Positions 1 to 10,762 of a stretch of DNA of 64,000 nt are shown piece by piece. This stretch comes from Siderastrea radians (taxonomy: Eukaryota; Cnidaria; Anthozoa; Scleractinia; Rhizangiidae). Each line of letters begins with the position of its first letter. Positions within the stretch are counted from its first letter, which is position 1. Where the stretch lies: the NCBI GenBank assembly GCA_964017195.1, contig OZ024889.1, positions 64,981,858 through 65,045,857 on the forward strand, written 5' to 3'. The notes beneath the pieces were generated by a model that was not told the origin of the DNA, searched no databases, and saw only the letters and a program-made list of their open reading frames with translations. The position numbers and the translations under genes were made by a program.

Positions 1-1029
1 ACAAGAGTTTTTGGTGGGGGCGAGGGAAGGCGGGGCTGAGGGGTTAAGGTGGGACTTACTGCAGGTGTAAAAATCCATAGGTTGTCAGGATGCATTTCAC
101 CATATAGTGAAAAAAAGCGCGCATTGCGTGCCTATGTTTAATAAATGCATTGCCACTTCATTTCAGGGATTTTTGTTGTTCTTTGCATCCTTTTGTACAC
201 TTAAATAATTATCGATGTTTGTTGTTATGCCTTACTAACTAGACTGACTAGACTTTATATGGGTATATATAGTTCTTACGTGAGTACGGTTTTCATCCTC
301 GTGGCAACAACGACAGGAAATCCAGCCCAAATCGTTGAATGTATTTGAATCTTGTGGAATGCATGCGTCTACATCGCAAAGTGTGTACTATTGACTGTGT
401 TTGTTTGTTATTCTGCATGTATACAATCTTGGGCTCAAAATTTAGGTGCATTTGTGGCAACCATGTACCAATGCAAACTGGGAAATAAAGTGTTTGCTGT
501 AGTGAAATCCCAAGATCCTGTGATAACATACCACCTGCTATGTCCTCCATTTACAGACTTTACAGATGAAGAGAATTTTGCCTCGAGCTCTGTATGCAAA
601 AATCTGTCCAGCTACCATTTAGTCTATTTTAACCAGTATCTTGAAAATGAAGGCCCAAGTACTTACATATGAATGTAATTTTGGTTTGGGCTCTTTTTTA
701 TGGGGACGGGGTGGGGAGAGAACAAACTCCGCATATGGTCTGAAAATTGTTGTTGACTTAAGAATCAGGTCTGAAAATGGTAATTGATTCGGAGATGAGA
801 GTTATGTCTTGTCAGTTCTGAAAATGGGTAAGAAAAATTAAACATCTTGTTCTCAAGATGGAAAGGGAAAATACATATTTGGTCTGACAGTGGGTACACT
901 GAGAGCTGCTTTGTGGTTGAATTTTGTTTGGAAAAAGAGAAAGAAAAACCTCTGGGACCAGGGGACCAGTGGCCCAGGGAAAATTACATACTTTGGTCCG
1001 AAAATGAATCGCCTATAAATTGTGTTTAT
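1..1029. other. No gene recognised
   Basis: AT-rich sequence. The open frames here are short and match no family I know. The segment around 690-1020 repeats phrases such as 'tctgaaaatgg' and 'tttggtc' imprecisely, which suggests an old degenerate repeat. No splice-bounded exon was identified. Confidence 0.5.
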
Positions 1030-1034
1030 AACAT

Positions 1035-1791
1035 CAGGGACGGCGGAGCGTATTTTGAAGTAGGGGGGCTGAAAACGAGTGCCGGAGGCGCGAGTCGGTA
1101 GGGGGGTCTGGGTGCATCCTCCCCCAGAAAATTTTGAAATCTAGAGTCTCGGAAATCGTATTTACAGCATTCTCCGCGAGATACTTCTTGAAATAATTAG
1201 CCTGGATAAAGCGTAAAATGAAAGGTACTTTTAGTGCTTACAGCAATATTTTGGAGGTTATTTCTCAGCCTTCCGGTCTCCTACGCTAACCTGCGGTTTT
1301 TTGACACAAGCTTCCCGTCTGTGGGAAGGAAGCAGACGCTGAGAAAATGTTCAAAATACGTAAACGCGAAAAGTTTCCGACGAGGTTTGTATAAAGTTGT
1401 AGCTTTGTCAATTCTTGTGACTTAATCAAGCAATAACAATTTAAACACTAGTTCCATCTGGCAAATACTTTTATGTATTTTCTCGAATAACTACTGTACA
1501 TGAATCGAAATAACATTAACAGAAGTAGTTTGCTATTAAGTCAACAATGCTTTGAGAAACGATCCCTTGCTAAAACATGCATCTGGAATGGCAACAACTG
1601 TCAATAACAGTAACTACGTTTGATACCTAAAAGCTATAAAATGGCGTTTTACAAAGGCCATTGTATTACAAGTTTCGTATTTCTTTATACGTACCATATA
1701 CTAAAACAAAACAAAATGTCATCCTCCTCAAAAGTGGGGGGGGGGGGGGCTAAAGCCCCCCCCAGCCCCCCCTCCGGCTCCGCCGTCCCTG
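1035..1791. mobile_element. hAT-like non-autonomous element (757 bp)
   Basis: The left end reads CAGGGACGGCGGAGC and the right end is its reverse complement (GCTCCGCCGTCCCTG). A 5-bp direct repeat, AACAT, sits immediately outside each end (1030-1034 and 1792-1796). CAGGG termini and a 5-bp duplication fit the hAT5 type. The ends resemble, but are not identical to, those of the large hAT at 53865. The interior has no transposase, only G/C runs near the right end, so this is a MITE that would need a transposase in trans. Confidence 0.8.
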
Positions 1792-1796
1792 AACAT

Positions 1797-2798
1797 AAGA
1801 TCCTTCATTGATGCATGATGAGAATCAAAATGTTACAACGCTTATGGGGTTGTGTGCTAAATGCTAACTAAAGATATTTGACAAAAGGTGACGTAAAAGT
1901 AGTAAAAGATCAAGGAACAATAGTGAAATGAAAACTACAATTTAAACCTTTATAACATCAATGCATGCGATTACAAAAAGAGTATTCCTTATTACGTTTT
2001 AGCAACCTTGTGCACTTTATGACCCCTTTAATAACAAGTATTGGGTTTACACATGTACTACCAGTACAACACATAATTATTAGTCAAAGCAAAAGCAAAC
2101 TGTAGAATTTTAGCTTAAACAAATCAATTGTGATTTCATTATTTCTAAGACTGTGTTAAGGTAGTTTTTCTACTGTTGTTACTGGTTAGCTAACCTCAGT
2201 TATTTATTTAATAGATATTTATTTTTGTAGTTAACATGTTTACTGATGAGTCACCTTTTACTGATCTGTGTATCAGATGGTTCTGTTGTTTCCTCTTTCT
2301 CTCTCAGAACATGTATGCAATAATGTTGCTTATAGGTAATACACTAACTGGATACGTTTGAAGCTGGGACGACAAATCCCAATAGCCATTCCATCTTGTC
2401 TGGTTTTAAAAATTTAGAGAGAGCTTCACAAGTGAAAAAAGAAACTGTAAGGGCTTTAAATATATCCATTAACAGCCTGGCAGTCTTTTGGGTTACAATC
2501 ATGCCTTGGTACCACCTAGGGTGTTTGAATTGAAAATGACCATTGTCAGCGTGTTTTGATACTTTATAGGGTCAGTTTACGGTATAACATAATATCAGAA
2601 ATTCATGCTGGCAGGAACAACATTTCAAGAGGTAATATATAGATTTAGCCAAGCCTAAAAGAGGAGCCCCCCTTTTTGTTTTGTCTTTTTTTTGCTTTTG
2701 TTTTGTTTTTGCTGGCAGTTATTAATTTGTGAAAATACTCTCATCCAAGTCGTTTTATTTAAAAAAAAAAACAAAGAAAAAAAAGGAAAAAAATTCTT
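1797..2798. other. No gene recognised
   Basis: AT-rich DNA without a supported exon or clear terminal repeat. It ends in T-rich and A-rich runs (2675-2795) next to the tRNA-like unit. Confidence 0.5.
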
Positions 2799-2867
2799 GC
2801 TCCCGCTGAGCGTCGAACCCGGCTCGTCGGCGTGAGGTGCCGGTAACTAATCCACTAGGCCACGGGC
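2799..2867 (-). tRNA. tRNA-Glu(CTC)-like sequence, probably pseudogene or SINE head
   Basis: Read on the minus strand, the 69 nt have an A box (TGGCCTAGTGG) and a B box (GGTTCGACG). A 7-nt anticodon loop, ACCTCAC, has CTC in the anticodon position, and the anticodon stem has 4 of 5 pairs. The body resembles animal tRNA-Glu. The acceptor stem has two mismatches, the T stem has one, and position 33 is C rather than T, so it is unlikely to be a functional tRNA. A run of seven T's lies about six nt beyond the 3' end (2787-2793 on the plus strand), as expected for a pol III terminator. It could be a tRNA-derived SINE head or a tRNA pseudogene. Confidence 0.55.
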
Positions 2868-3627
2868 GTTAGACAATGTTTAGGTACTTAATTTTAATAC
2901 TTACTTCTTTCTTCGTGACAAGCTGCCTATCAGCATGAAAATGCTGGTGTTTTTCCTGGCAAAATGTGTTCGAAACGCCGTAAAAACCATGGTTGTGGAC
3001 AGAAAAAACCAAAAAGCACCAGCTCTGCTATATTTGGCGTCGAAACCGCTGCGAAAAGCTGCGAACTCAAGCGGTGTGCCGACCGAGTTTGAACAGAACC
3101 GACGAGGCAAATTTGAACTTTTTGCCTGAACTTTATCGCCGAGTTTCTTTCGCCTAGATTGAACTTTTCCCCTTCCACCAAAAAGACAACTGAGTGTTCT
3201 TTTGAACTTTTTTTTTTCCATTAACAAATTTGTTTTTGACTTTTGTTGTCTTTGCTTGTTTTGCTACAACGCGGGTCAACATGTGATTTCGCGCTGAAAA
3301 CACACGGGATTTAGCACAGGGTTATATCCAGTGTAGGAAGTGTATTGGTAGGCCTGTGGTGCGGACGGACGGACGTACGGACGGACGGATGTACGGACGG
3401 ACGGTCACGTGACTACTACGTCACTACCAAAATTTTTTGGCTTCATAGATTACCAAATTTCCTTAGCAATGGAGCTCCGCTGACGCGCTAGCGCGCTGGC
3501 TCCGCTATTAGTACCTCGCAATGAACTTCGCAGTACCTAGCAATGAACATATGGGCCAAACATCCCCCCCCCCTCCTGGGAGTACTTAGATAGTAGCTGT
3601 ACAAAGGGTGGATCCCATAATTATATT
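2868..3627. repeat. Intergenic with GGAC-type short tandem repeat
   Basis: No gene seen. 3360-3405 holds a degenerate tandem repeat of GGAC/GTAC units that runs into TCACGTGACTACTACGTCAC. The minus-strand frames over 2901-3227 overlap in two frames and show no family features. Confidence 0.5.
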
Positions 3628-3628
3628 T

Positions 3629-3742
3629 AACAATTATTCACCGAAGTGCCTGTGAATAGTGGTGGATATTTGCCAAATAATCCATGAAGCGGCGAGGTAA
3701 ATATCCACCACTCTTCACCGACGCTGAGGTAAATAATCGTTT
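3629..3742. repeat. Palindromic MITE, AACAATTATT family
   Basis: Inverted arms: AGTGGTGGATATTTGCC on the left pairs with GGTAAATATCCACCACT on the right. The left end begins AACAATTATTCACC. It shares its terminal phrase with the neighbouring element at 3928, so the two look like diverged relatives. Confidence 0.6.
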
Positions 3743-3927
3743 TAGTATGTACCAAAACAGTGGATAGTCAGCATCAAATAGTTCCTTTTTTCTGAGAAAC
3801 GAAGGAAAACTCGCGCGAAAAATCCAGAAAAATGCCGGGAAATGAATAGCACATACTAAATCCCGAGTTTGAGTAGCCAATCAGAGCGCGCGAAAAAAAC
3901 TTTCCACTGTTTTTGTATATACTAATT

Positions 3928-4043
3928 AACAATTATTCTACGAGGGCGCGCTGGATATCGAATGATAGATAACCAACGAGGCGCGTAGCGTCGAGTTGGT
4001 TATAATCATTTGATATCCAGCAAGCCCGAGTAGAATAATTGTT
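3928..4043. repeat. Palindromic MITE (116 bp)
   Basis: Ends are AACAATTATTCTACGAGGGC and its imperfect reverse complement ending GTAGAATAATTGTT. Inside, CTGGATATC pairs with GATATCCAG and AACCAACGAGGCGCG has a partial partner. No coding capacity. Confidence 0.7.
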
Positions 4044-4102
4044 TTATTAAAAACTTAACCACTATTTTAAAAAAAATCAAGAAAGAACGGGAAAAATGCA
4101 AC

Positions 4103-4146
4103 CTCGTTCCCAGGGCTTTTCCCTTGGGAAAAGCCCTGGGAACGAG
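4103..4146. repeat. Perfect 21-bp hairpin
   Basis: CTCGTTCCCAGGGCTTTTCCC is followed by TT and then its exact reverse complement. The arms have no mismatch, so this is a recent or conserved palindrome, probably a minimal MITE. I recall CTCGTTCCCAGGG as a frequent coral repeat end. Confidence 0.85.
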
Positions 4147-5844
4147 AAAAAATGAGAAAAATGAGAAAAGAAATTTATATTAAACGGAACGAGAATCGAT
4201 CACATGACTGAACGAAAAAGGCGCCAAAACCTTGCGAAGTGTTGTAGCGTTTCATTGCAAAGCTGAATGAATCAATGAAAACTGCTCGAAAGTGAACGAA
4301 GTAGCACACGTTTTGGAAAAGATCTTCTAATTATTAGCTCTGAAATATGGTACATGTTTGATTTTTCCTGAAACATTGCTTTAATCATCGTTCAAAGCGG
4401 ATTGAAGCTGTACAATTCAGCACCATATAGCTGCTGGAGTTGAAACTGAAAGTTTGTAATCGGCTGTTCGCACAACGGAGCCATCATGTGCATGTTTGAT
4501 CGAACTGAAGACAGAACAAATTTGAACAGTTGACCTTGAAGAGGTAATTTCTACGCAGCTAATAAGCACGATTACTGTAGCGAGGAACATTAGAATTCAC
4601 CATCATAGTTTGTTAAACGCAAAGCGCAAAATGCAATTGTTCTCAGTTTAGAGAACACGGACGGAATGGTAAAAACAACATTCAAACAACTGGAAAAGCG
4701 ATTCAACTCCATTTACATGGCATCTGATTTCTATTTGAGCATTTGGACCTATTGGAACACAGAGCTACAACGAGTGCAGGTAAACCAGTGTCAATTTTGC
4801 GTGTTAAAGCCGAAAAACAGTCTCACCCTTCCTTCCTTCTTGGCAGTTTGCAGGTGTCGGTATTTTTTTTAGTACTTGTTTAGACTGCTTCATGATTTTA
4901 GCACCGACTCGCCATGAATGTGTGGTAGTTTTTATTACATGCTTCTGCCCCATTTCACTGTCTTTTATTTTGTGTCTTGTCTTGATATTTTGAAGTGAAA
5001 ATCCTTTCTGATAAAACCTACCGTTTTTTAATTTCAATGATCGACGTGACGATCGATGAAAGAAATTAATTGTAAACACCACGTTAATGCTTAAATTTCT
5101 ATTTCTGCACAGTTTCTTCAATCAGTTTTGACTTGTGTTAGAGGACGCTGTTGGTGATGCTTGTTGGTGACGCTGTTGGAATTTCTGCTTAATTTCAATT
5201 CGCTGCCAAGTCCATTTTTCTCGCTGGGTTGTTCGCGAGGAAAAAACTTTCTGCTCACTTTGTTGTTGAGTGTTCATTGACCATATTTGGGCGCAGCAGG
5301 TATATGAGCTGATAGCCTAGCTCCATTGAGCCAATCAAAATGCTAGAAATCCAATATACATAGTCCAGTTTTTAATAATAAGAGATACACCAGTCATATT
5401 CTTAGGGGCATGCTTGTCTTGCTATGATGTCATTTCTGTCTCACCTAAAAAGCATGAACATGGAACAGCCTGGAGCACCTGCTTGCCAGTGAAAAGCCAC
5501 AACAATCAGGCTAGTTTATTAAATCTAGACTAATGTTGTGCTACATCTTTTTGGTTGTCTTGAGTTTTGGCTTGTGAGAGCCTTTAAGCCTCTCACAATA
5601 GGGAGGGCCTGCGCCATTGGAATTCTCTTTGTGCAGCACCATATAAAGAAAACGTGTCTTCTTAGATGCAGAGGCTAATCAGAAAGTCTTTAAAAGAAAA
5701 GGGTCAAATATGTGTGGTAGCGTTGTATGAAAGCGATAAAAATATTATTCAGAGCTCGAAAATTTGCGTTCGTAATCTCGACATATAACGATTGTAAATA
5801 CAATCTTGTGCCCTTATTTATGCGCCGAAAACCTGAGGTTATTG
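4147..5844. other. No gene recognised
   Basis: AT-rich intergenic sequence. Small open frames around 4666-5121 overlap on both strands and match nothing recognised. No terminal repeats were seen by eye. Confidence 0.45.
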
Positions 5845-6278
5845 CCTGGGTCGGGGGGGGGGCACTCAACAAAGTTTTATACGGGAAGGTTCCGCCCAGA
5901 TGTACAACCCCTTACCCTTTTATGCACCATTTTCGACAGAAAAGGTACCCCTTTCATATACCTTTCATTGAAAAACGGTACCCCTTTGACATACCTACTT
6001 AAGAACACTGCATCCCTTTTCCAAACCCTTGGAATACAGTTGATGAACGATATGAGGGGAGAACAGTATTACCGGAAGAAATGTTCACCAAAAAACAATA
6101 TTACTATCTACTAAAAAATTAAAGGCCCGTTTAGATACCTAAATTACAGATTTCCCTACCCTTTCATATACTTCAGCTCGTGAAATCCCTACCCTTGCAT
6201 ATACCTGAAGCCTGAAAAAGGTACCCCTTACGGACGGAGCCTCCCCGTATAGGCCATTATAGGGAGTCCCCCCCCCGG
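5845..6278. mobile_element. GGGGG-ended MITE (434 bp)
   Basis: The left end is CCTGGGTC then a G run and GCACTCAACAAAG. The right end mirrors it as GGGAGTC then a C run and GG. The inner arms GTTTTATACGGGAAGGTTCCGCC and the right-hand 'ggagcctccccgtat' are complementary. GGTTATTG occurs just outside both ends (5837-5844, 6279-6286), an 8-bp target duplication. No transposase inside. Confidence 0.7.
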
Positions 6279-6286
6279 GGTTATTG

Positions 6287-6846
6287 ACAGGAATTGTTAA
6301 TGCTTGGTAACTGCTATGACTTATAATTCTCAATTCAACTAACTGAAAGAGCGAACAACCATCTGAAGATTCAAGCTAGTCATAGTTTTATTAAACCAAA
6401 TGCAAAATTCTTACCTCCAACTTGCTACGTTGTGCAAATTGGCATCTCGTGTGAAGTTGCTCCGTTCTTCGTCGGACAAGGACGGCTTCGATACCGCCGT
6501 AACTTATCGCTTAAAACGGCCTCCAGAAGCTCGGAAAACCGCAAGAACACAGCAAACATATAACAGGTAACGTTTTTCAAACTTTATTTAGATTTTAGGT
6601 ATTTTGCATGGAAATCGATCGAATCACTCTGGTTTCCTCTGGTGTAAACTAGTCTGCACAGACTCGTGAATATTTTGTAGGTTGGAACGATCGCTCCTTT
6701 CATTCTTTGAGCCATTCTTTAGGCCGTTTTTGGATCTTCTGGACACTTAAAATTACTTACTTTACTCTTATTGCAGCACAAAACACCACGATTTTCCGCT
6801 CAAGTCAGGTGTCAAGTCCTCACACTTCGAACCCCTGCAATTTTCT
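6287..6846. other. No gene recognised
   Basis: Mixed-composition intergenic DNA between two MITEs. No supported exon or repeat boundary. Confidence 0.45.
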
Positions 6847-7011
6847 AACCTGCGATCAGGCCGAATTTTAGCATCGCTCTCATATTCTCTTACGTTGGTC
6901 GCTCGCTAAAATAGGGCTAACCTGCGATCAGGCGTTCTTTTTTTTTTTTTTTTGCCCTTCCCGCCTGAATGTTTCGCCGAGCGAAACGAAAATAGAGCCT
7001 GATCGCAGGTT
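6847..7011. repeat. Cluster of AACCTGCGATCAGGC MITE copies
   Basis: A complete 93-bp element runs 6919-7011, with TIR AACCTGCGATCAGGC at 6919-6933 and its exact reverse complement at 6997-7011. Another left end lies at 6847-6861. The interior has an inverted GCGAAAC motif (TTTCGCCGAGCGAAA). A diverged copy with only the right TIR intact lies at 13290-13384. Confidence 0.8.
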
Positions 7012-7193
7012 AAAATAGGGCCTGATACAATCTCTCACAGGACCTTGTGCCGGCGGCCCAATTCTGGCCGCGGGAATCTCACAATCTGATTGGTCCCGTT
7101 GAACAATAGAGCTGTCAATGGAAGTAAATTGTTGCGATTTCGATGCGGCCATCGCCAAGCAGCAAGTCTGCCGAGGTAATGTGTCGCTCCATA

Positions 7194-7899
7194 GGAAACC
7201 CAAGCATAATATTTGAATATCATTAAAAATGGCGTTTTAAAATATAAGACTTTGTATGGGATTTCGAAGCTAACATTTTGAGCAATACATAACAACGAAC
7301 TAACTGAATAAAGTTCATGAAATATTACATGGTGTTGTTTGCTATCCTTACAAAGCATTTTGAGCAATTTTAGGTCCATTTACGTAACTGTGTTAGTACG
7401 TGTATAATACATTGACAAGGAAGGAGTCATTTGGCCCGATTTAGCCACTATCACCGCTCGACACGTTTCGGAATTCGCTCGAATTTACCCACAAATATAG
7501 TTCAGGCTCCCATTCTTAGCGACACGACCAAAACGAGCGTGGCCCTCCCCATAAGGGCATAATTTGACTGGTGTCCAGTGCCGACCGCGGTCACATGGGA
7601 CTATCGGGATCCTCACGGATCCATGGCGGCCTATTTTGAGATGCTATTATGATTTTGTGTAGTGGACAATTATTTTGGGACACGAGGTATGTGCAATTAG
7701 TTTTGAGAAAATCACTTGTATGTCTTCCTTTTGTCAAGTCGCTAAGTCAGAATGGGACACCATGTAATATTTCATGAACTTTATTCAGTTAGGTCGTTGT
7801 TATGTATTGCTCAAAATGTTCGCTTCGAAATCCCATACAAAGTCTTACATTTTAAAACGCCATTTTTAATAATGTTCAAATATTATGCTTGGGTGTCCT
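7194..7899. repeat. Inverted-repeat element, ~140-bp arms
   Basis: The left arm 7194-7334 and right arm 7759-7899 are reverse complements with few mismatches (for example CCCAAGCATAATATTTGAA and its partner). The spacer is about 420 bp and contains a shorter inverted pair around 'ttgacaaggaagg'. No coding region; a non-autonomous DNA element. Confidence 0.75.
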
Positions 7900-9339
7900 G
7901 TGGTCGCTCTAGGATATTCTTGTCGTTCTAGGAGAATTGTCATCATTTCTTTCTCTCCTGAGAATGGCGTCCGGTTTGACGCAAGCTGTCTCTCACTTGG
8001 AGCAGATAAGTAGAGCAACAGTGAGGTATGTATCCCATTTTATCGCATCGTGTCTCGAAGTTTTCATTTGAAGCCTTTCAGCTAGTACTGAAGAGATAAA
8101 CAGAGTAGTGGTTGTTCTCCTTTTTACGAAACAAAACGAACAGCAGAGGGACTAGTATCTTTCTCCAAGAAAGATCAACATGTGAAAAAGGATTTTTCTA
8201 TTTTCTTGATGGTTTAAATAAGCGACTCGCTTGGCTCGCTGCGAGAGGACCGTTTGAATGGCTCAATCACACTAGACACTTTTACTTGAGTTTCTTCTTC
8301 TACTTCTTCTCTGCTTTTACAGCTTCTTAGTTCATTCACTCTTCGCTTTTACTTTCTTCTTCTACTCAAAATTACAATTTTCTGTGTGTATGCGTCTTAA
8401 AATTCTTTGCTATTTTTATAGTTTTTCTTGGTATTAATTAGATACAAATGGTTTGACAACAACCTTGAAAGATAAAAACTAATTATCATATAATTAAAAC
8501 GAAAAGCTAAGTTTACTTGAAAAGTTTTTCCGATATTAAAGAAGCAACATATTAGATAAATGAATAACAATATGTATACTACAACTTACAATTAAAGTTC
8601 TTTTTGCCGGTACAATTTTAATGTAAGAATATGTTGTTATAAATAAAAAGTAACCTTTAAACTTACTTTAATTGCAAAACAAGGACAGCGCCCTATTCAT
8701 ATTCGTGGGAACTTCTTTAAACTTAAACGTCAAAGTTTATTCTAACTAATTAATGAGAGGTTGCAGAAACACTTTTAAAACCTTTTAGAAAGGAAACTTA
8801 ACTCTGTTAAGGAAAGTCATGTCAAAATTGTGGTCAGGGTGTCTCGACAATCGGAGGCTTTCGAAATCTACTTTTTGAGGAACACGCAACTAAAAACTCT
8901 TTCTTTTTCCTAGTAATCCTTTATATGAAAAGTTTCACAACTTAAAAACACAAGATACAGAATTAGGTGTATAGAATTGGACGCTGTCACTTCCTAAATG
9001 TAAAATTATAACTGTTACATAATATCTCAATAGCTTTTCCGTGTCTTTCTAGAATATTCTAGAACCTTCACTTTCCACAACTTTCTTCGTTTAACAGTTT
9101 TAAGACTAAAACAGCTTTTCCTATGTTATATTTTAAGTTTATATCTAAAGTTATACGTTTTTACTTTTACTATTTCAACGTTTTACAAGTTGAAATATTT
9201 CGTGCATGATATTGTTATTTTCTTAGTATCTTCGTCATCTTAATATTTGGGTAAATAGGTTTTAGTTATATTTGCTTTAGAAGGGGGTTCACTTAAGTTT
9301 AAATCGCAAAAAGCCATTTCCTTTAATTCTTGTAAATGT
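7900..9339. other. No gene recognised
   Basis: Very AT-rich, especially 8340-9340. No exon, terminal repeat or RNA gene was identified. Confidence 0.45.
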
Positions 9340-9343
9340 TTAA

Positions 9344-9743
9344 GACGATTTCCGCTCAACGTTCGAGCAGTAAGTGCAAAAATTAAGTTACCAAAAAAAT
9401 ACTTGCAGCACTGTCACATTTTGAGAACAGATAAGAAGAACTTATCGTTACTTTTGCTCCCAAGCTGACCCCGCGAGAGATAATTGGATTTGAAGTTATC
9501 CATATTTCAATTAAAAAGACGCTTATGTCAGTTCAAAACAAAATGGGGCCCGTTTTTAGCATACTTTTACGAGATTTGAAATTAATTTTCTTGAGAATGC
9601 TTGAGAATTTCATCGCGGGGTCACTTGGGCAAGTGAACTAGAGTGAGATGTTTCAAATAGCATTTAGAATGTTACCGTGCTATGAGTAGTTTTTTGGTAA
9701 ATATTTTTTGCACTTATTGCTCGAACGTTGAGCGGAATCCGTC
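9344..9743. mobile_element. TTAA-flanked MITE (400 bp)
   Basis: TIRs start GACGATTTCCGCTCAACGTT on the left and are mirrored on the right (AACGTTGAGCGGAATCCGTC), with homology extending about 60 bp. TTAA lies directly outside each end (9340-9343 and 9744-9747). No open frame. TTAA duplications are typical of piggyBac, Kolobok and some other superfamilies; the family is not decided here. Confidence 0.8.
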
Positions 9744-10081
9744 TTAATTATTTTTCTCATATTTCGCAATTCGTCTTGTGACAAACAAGTCAACCGATAA
9801 TTCAGTTAAAGTGCACCTAACCCCTAAAATTTTTTTCGGCTAAATAAATTCTGTTATCATCTGGAACATTTCTTCGCAAAAATTTTTTGATTTGGTTAAA
9901 TTCTCGATTTTCTGTGCCCTGTTAAATTCAAGAAAAATTTAGTTCACGTCCGAGTAAGAGGAACCTGGGGCGAGCCGTAGTTGTGACGTCAGATCAAGAA
10001 CCAAGAACTCCACGCCGCTTAGTTTTTAGCTGTGTTTCTCTGACTTTATTTGTTCATCGAAGCCTTCTGGCCTTCTAGCTA

Positions 10082-10762
10082 ATTCAATAAAACTATCACC
10101 TTACCGTCAGTTCTGCTGTCCCTTGTCTTTGATTTCTACTTTATCTTCTGCAAATATCCCTTTTTTTCCCCGATTCCTCAGTGAGTTCGACATGCTTACT
10201 TTTACTGCCCGCCATTTTGAAAAACCACTCATTCCCAGTTCTACGCGGCCAACTAGAAAACCTCCTAAAGCCGCCCTAAAACCCAATGGGTAGGCTATCT
10301 TTTCCAGGTTATGGTTCTAAGCTCGTAAGAACATTGCACGACGGACATTCCATATATGGAAGGTCGTCGTGCAACGGATTAAAAGTTACAATTCAAATTA
10401 GGTTCTGTTGGGGGACTGGAAAGAGCTTTTTGCTCTTACCAGCTGAAGGCGAATTTGAAAAACAATAGCGAGCGTCTTTTTGGCCCTACGATTGGCCAAA
10501 GGCACAAATCTCCTAGCAACGGCCCAAGCGCTTCCTACCCAGTGGCTTTTAGGGCGGCTTTAGGAGATTTTCTAGTTGGCTGCGTAGAACTGGGAATGAA
10601 AAGAACTGGGAATGAGTGGTTTTTCAAAATGGCGGGCGGTAAAAGTAAGCACATCGAACTCACCGAAGAATCAGGGAGAAACAGGGATATTTGCAGAAGA
10701 TAAAGCAGAAATCAAAGACAAGGGACAGCAGAACTGACGGTAAGGTGATAGTTTTATTGAAT
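10082..10762. repeat. Long inverted repeat inside the 9810 element
   Basis: Arms 10082-10300 and 10537-10762 are near-perfect reverse complements (for example ATTCAATAAAACTATCACC and its mirror at 10743-10761). The spacer of about 235 bp holds another hairpin at 10335-10374. The high arm identity suggests a recent event relative to the host element. Confidence 0.8.
10335..10374. repeat. Central hairpin TTGCACGACG
   Basis: TTGCACGACGGACATTCCAT pairs with ATGGAAGGTCGTCGTGCAA across an ATAT centre, with one offset. It sits near the middle of the larger palindrome. Confidence 0.8.

Noticed and set aside
3362..3410. GGAC/GTAC repeat as a possible CRISPR-like array
   Set aside because: Units are 4 bp with no spacers; a simple tandem repeat in a eukaryotic genome.
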